Of a stretch of 29,902 bases of DNA, positions 28,372 to 29,902 are shown piece by piece. The DNA comes from CAYXFZ01 sp964464385 (GTDB taxonomy: Bacteria; Planctomycetota; UBA1135), in assembly GCA_964464385.1 (NCBI GenBank), contig CAYXFZ010000020.1:1-29902 (forward strand), read 5' to 3'. A program made the translations under genes and the position numbers. Every line of letters begins with the position of its first letter. Position 1 is the first letter of the stretch. The notes under the pieces were generated by a model that was given only the letters and a program-made list of their open reading frames with translations, searched no databases and was not told where the DNA came from.

Positions 28372-29902
28372 GCGGAGATCTCCTGGGCAAGAGGCTTGCC
28401 AAAACGCAAGTAAAGTGTGGGCACGACAAACATGTTGAGAAAGGTGGAGCTAACCAATCCACCCAAAATGACCCAGGCCATGGGCGTTTGAATCTCGCTG
28501 CCTGGCTCCCCGCCAGCCATGGCAAGCGGAACCAAGGCCAATCCCGAGGCAAAGGCGGTCATCAGAATAGGAACCAAACGTTCCGTGGCGCCGCGCAACA
28601 CCGCTTCTCGCAGATCTTGGACGCCCTCATGCTTCTGCAAGTGGCGAATATGGGAAACCAGCATGATTCCATTTCGGGTAGCAATGCCAAACACCGTAAT
28701 AAAGCCAATGAGAGAGCCCACGGACAGGACGCCGTCGGCGAGCCAAACGCCGGCAACTCCCCCGATGAGTGCCAGCGGTAGGTTTGACATGACGAACAAG
28801 GCATCCCGGCCACTGCCAAAGGCCATGCGCAGGAGGAATGCAATTCCAAGGATCACAACGAGTCCAAGAAGAAAAATCCGTTGACGAGAGGAGTGGGCAC
28901 TTTCAAATTGCCCGCCGAATTCCACGCGATACCCAGCGACATTTTCAAAGATGGGCAGGATGGCCGCCTGGATCTCTTCAACAACGGAAACCAAGTCCCG
29001 TCCCGCGACATTGCATGCGACGACGATGCGGCGCTGACCATTCTCGTGCTTGATCTGGTTGGGGGTCGGGCCACGGACGATTTTGGCAACGGCCCCCAAG
29101 GGAACGACCGCAGAGTCGGGGTGCGGAACCAGGGCCCCGGCAGGAAGATGACTCACAGCCGGTTCGCCCAGGACGGGGATTCGCTCCAAGTTTGCCAATG
29201 GCTGGCCTTGGTTCGTCAAGCGCAAGCTGACATCAAAGGCGAAATTACCCTCCAACATTTCGGTGGCTTTGTGGCCCTGCACGGCGGCTTCCAATGTGGT
29301 GGCAGCCTCCCTAGGGGATATGCCAAGGCGGCCCATTGCTTGTCGATCAAAATCGATGCGCAGAGCTGGAACGGAGGTTTGTTGTTCCACCGAAAGATCC
29401 ACAACCCCAGGAATGGATGCCATGGCAAGACGGGCAGCTTCGGCGCGTTGCTGGAGTTCCTGTAAATCAGGACCAAAGATTTTCACGGCCACGGCGGCCC
29501 GAGTGCCCGAGAGCATGTGGTCGATGCGATGGGAGATCGGTTGGCCGATCGTGAACAGCATTCCTGGAACCATGGCCAAATCCTGGCGTAAAGCCGCGAG
29601 AAATTCTTCCCGGGAACGTTCTTTCATTTCGAGACGGACTTCCAGTTCGCTGAATTCCACCCCGTTGGCGTGTTCATCCAGTTCAGCGCGGCCCGTCCGC
29701 CGGGATACAGATGCGACTTCGGGATGAGCAAGATGGATTTGCTCGACCATTTGTCCGAGTCGGTCGCTTTGTTCTAGGGAAGTTCCCGGCAGGGTGATCG
29801 CGGAAACAGTCAGCGCACCCTCGTTGAATTCTGGCAAAAAAGAGGCTCCCAAACCAAAAGAGGCCAAGATCGCCAGCAGAAAGCCACTCATGGCCGGGAC
29901 AA
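28368..29902 (-). CDS. Heavy-metal efflux RND pump (CzcA/CusA type), C-terminal half
   Basis: About 511 residues are visible and the frame runs out of the window at 29902; the Met at 29891 is internal. The content matches the second half of an HME-RND protein: FLPEFNEGALTVSAITLPGTS at the pore-domain entry, a docking-domain block with VAVKIFGPDLQELQ, VPLGAVAKI and GQRRIVVACNVAGRDL, then the C-terminal helices with GIATRNGIMLVSHIRHLQ and PILMTAFASGLALVPLAM. It exports metal ions such as Zn, Co, Cd, Cu or Ag by proton antiport; the ion cannot be told without the first half. The outer-membrane factor follows at once. The adaptor protein gene is not in view and may lie upstream. Confidence 0.9.
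   Translation of the reverse strand, partial: VPAMSGFLLAILASFGLGASFLPEFNEGALTVSAITLPGTSLEQSDRLGQMVEQIHLAHPEVASVSRRTGRAELDEHANGVEFSELEVRLEMKERSREEFLAALRQDLAMVPGMLFTIGQPISHRIDHMLSGTRAAVAVKIFGPDLQELQQRAEAARLAMASIPGVVDLSVEQQTSVPALRIDFDRQAMGRLGISPREAATTLEAAVQGHKATEMLEGNFAFDVSLRLTNQGQPLANLERIPVLGEPAVSHLPAGALVPHPDSAVVPLGAVAKIVRGPTPNQIKHENGQRRIVVACNVAGRDLVSVVEEIQAAILPIFENVAGYRVEFGGQFESAHSSRQRIFLLGLVVILGIAFLLRMAFGSGRDALFVMSNLPLALIGGVAGVWLADGVLSVGSLIGFITVFGIATRNGIMLVSHIRHLQKHEGVQDLREAVLRGATERLVPILMTAFASGLALVPLAMAGGEPGSEIQTPMAWVILGGLVSSTFLNMFVVPTLYLRFGKPLAQEISA

Noticed and set aside
1..29902. CRISPR array, rRNA, transposase or complete insertion sequence
   Set aside because: No regularly spaced repeats, rRNA-like blocks or transposase/integrase motifs were seen on either strand.

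Overview
The window reads as a bacterial chromosome segment, best matched by the Planctomycetota or a related PVC-type lineage. Supporting genes include a PVC-type beta-propeller dehydrogenase with a C-terminal cytochrome c motif, a secreted VCBS/FG-GAP repeat protein, a DUF3500 protein, a DUF1080-M60-like peptidase, a secreted alpha/alpha-toroid protein, an SGNH hydrolase and a HEAT-repeat protein. Composition is uneven. Positions 1-4430 are of middling GC, about 4440-6090 is strongly GC-rich, about 7240-7830 is very AT-rich, and 8000-29902 is fairly uniform. The segment is therefore either a mosaic with an integration scar near 7.0-7.9 kb, or an assembly join.

Layout. (a) 1-3850, minus strand: a metal-uptake operon with a small Cys/His protein, an outer-membrane barrel protein, and zinc-type ZnuA, ZnuC and ZnuB (cut by the window edge). 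(b) 3947-6076, minus: a four-helix membrane protein and a GC-rich secreted HEAT-repeat protein. (c) 6226-7880: a lipoprotein/membrane-protein pair, the 3' remnant of an HNH endonuclease gene, a DUF6868-like membrane protein and a 3' fragment of a tRNA gene. (d) 8072-11882, minus: an Arg-rich repetitive protein, the overlapping pair trhO-GST, and an orphan DNA methyltransferase. (e) 12164-18291, plus: a VCBS-repeat gene with an in-frame TGA, a membrane protein, the PVC-type dehydrogenase and a membrane-anchored phosphodiesterase. (f) 18323-27074: toroid protein, DUF3500 protein, M60-like peptidase, fatty-acid desaturase, ATP-grasp ligase and SGNH hydrolase. (g) 27058-29902, minus: a TolC-type outer-membrane factor and the C-terminal half of a heavy-metal RND pump.

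Three observations stand out. First, the VCBS gene is open through a single TGA at 12446-12448 that is followed by Cys. The TGA is trailed at the right distance by a stem-loop resembling a bacterial SECIS, so this is a candidate new selenoprotein; a plain nonsense mutation is the main alternative. Second, many gene starts carry TANNNT about six bases before the start codon and have no Shine-Dalgarno sequence, which is the layout of leaderless transcripts. One of these, trhO, has a perfect 19-bp palindrome directly upstream of its -10. Third, a 21-bp tandem duplication at 21216-21257 supplies both stop codons of two convergent genes.

Functional themes are metal traffic (zinc uptake at the left, heavy-metal efflux at the right), breakdown of secreted polymers or glycoproteins, lipid desaturation and tRNA modification. 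Assignments rest on recognised motifs; no database search was possible.
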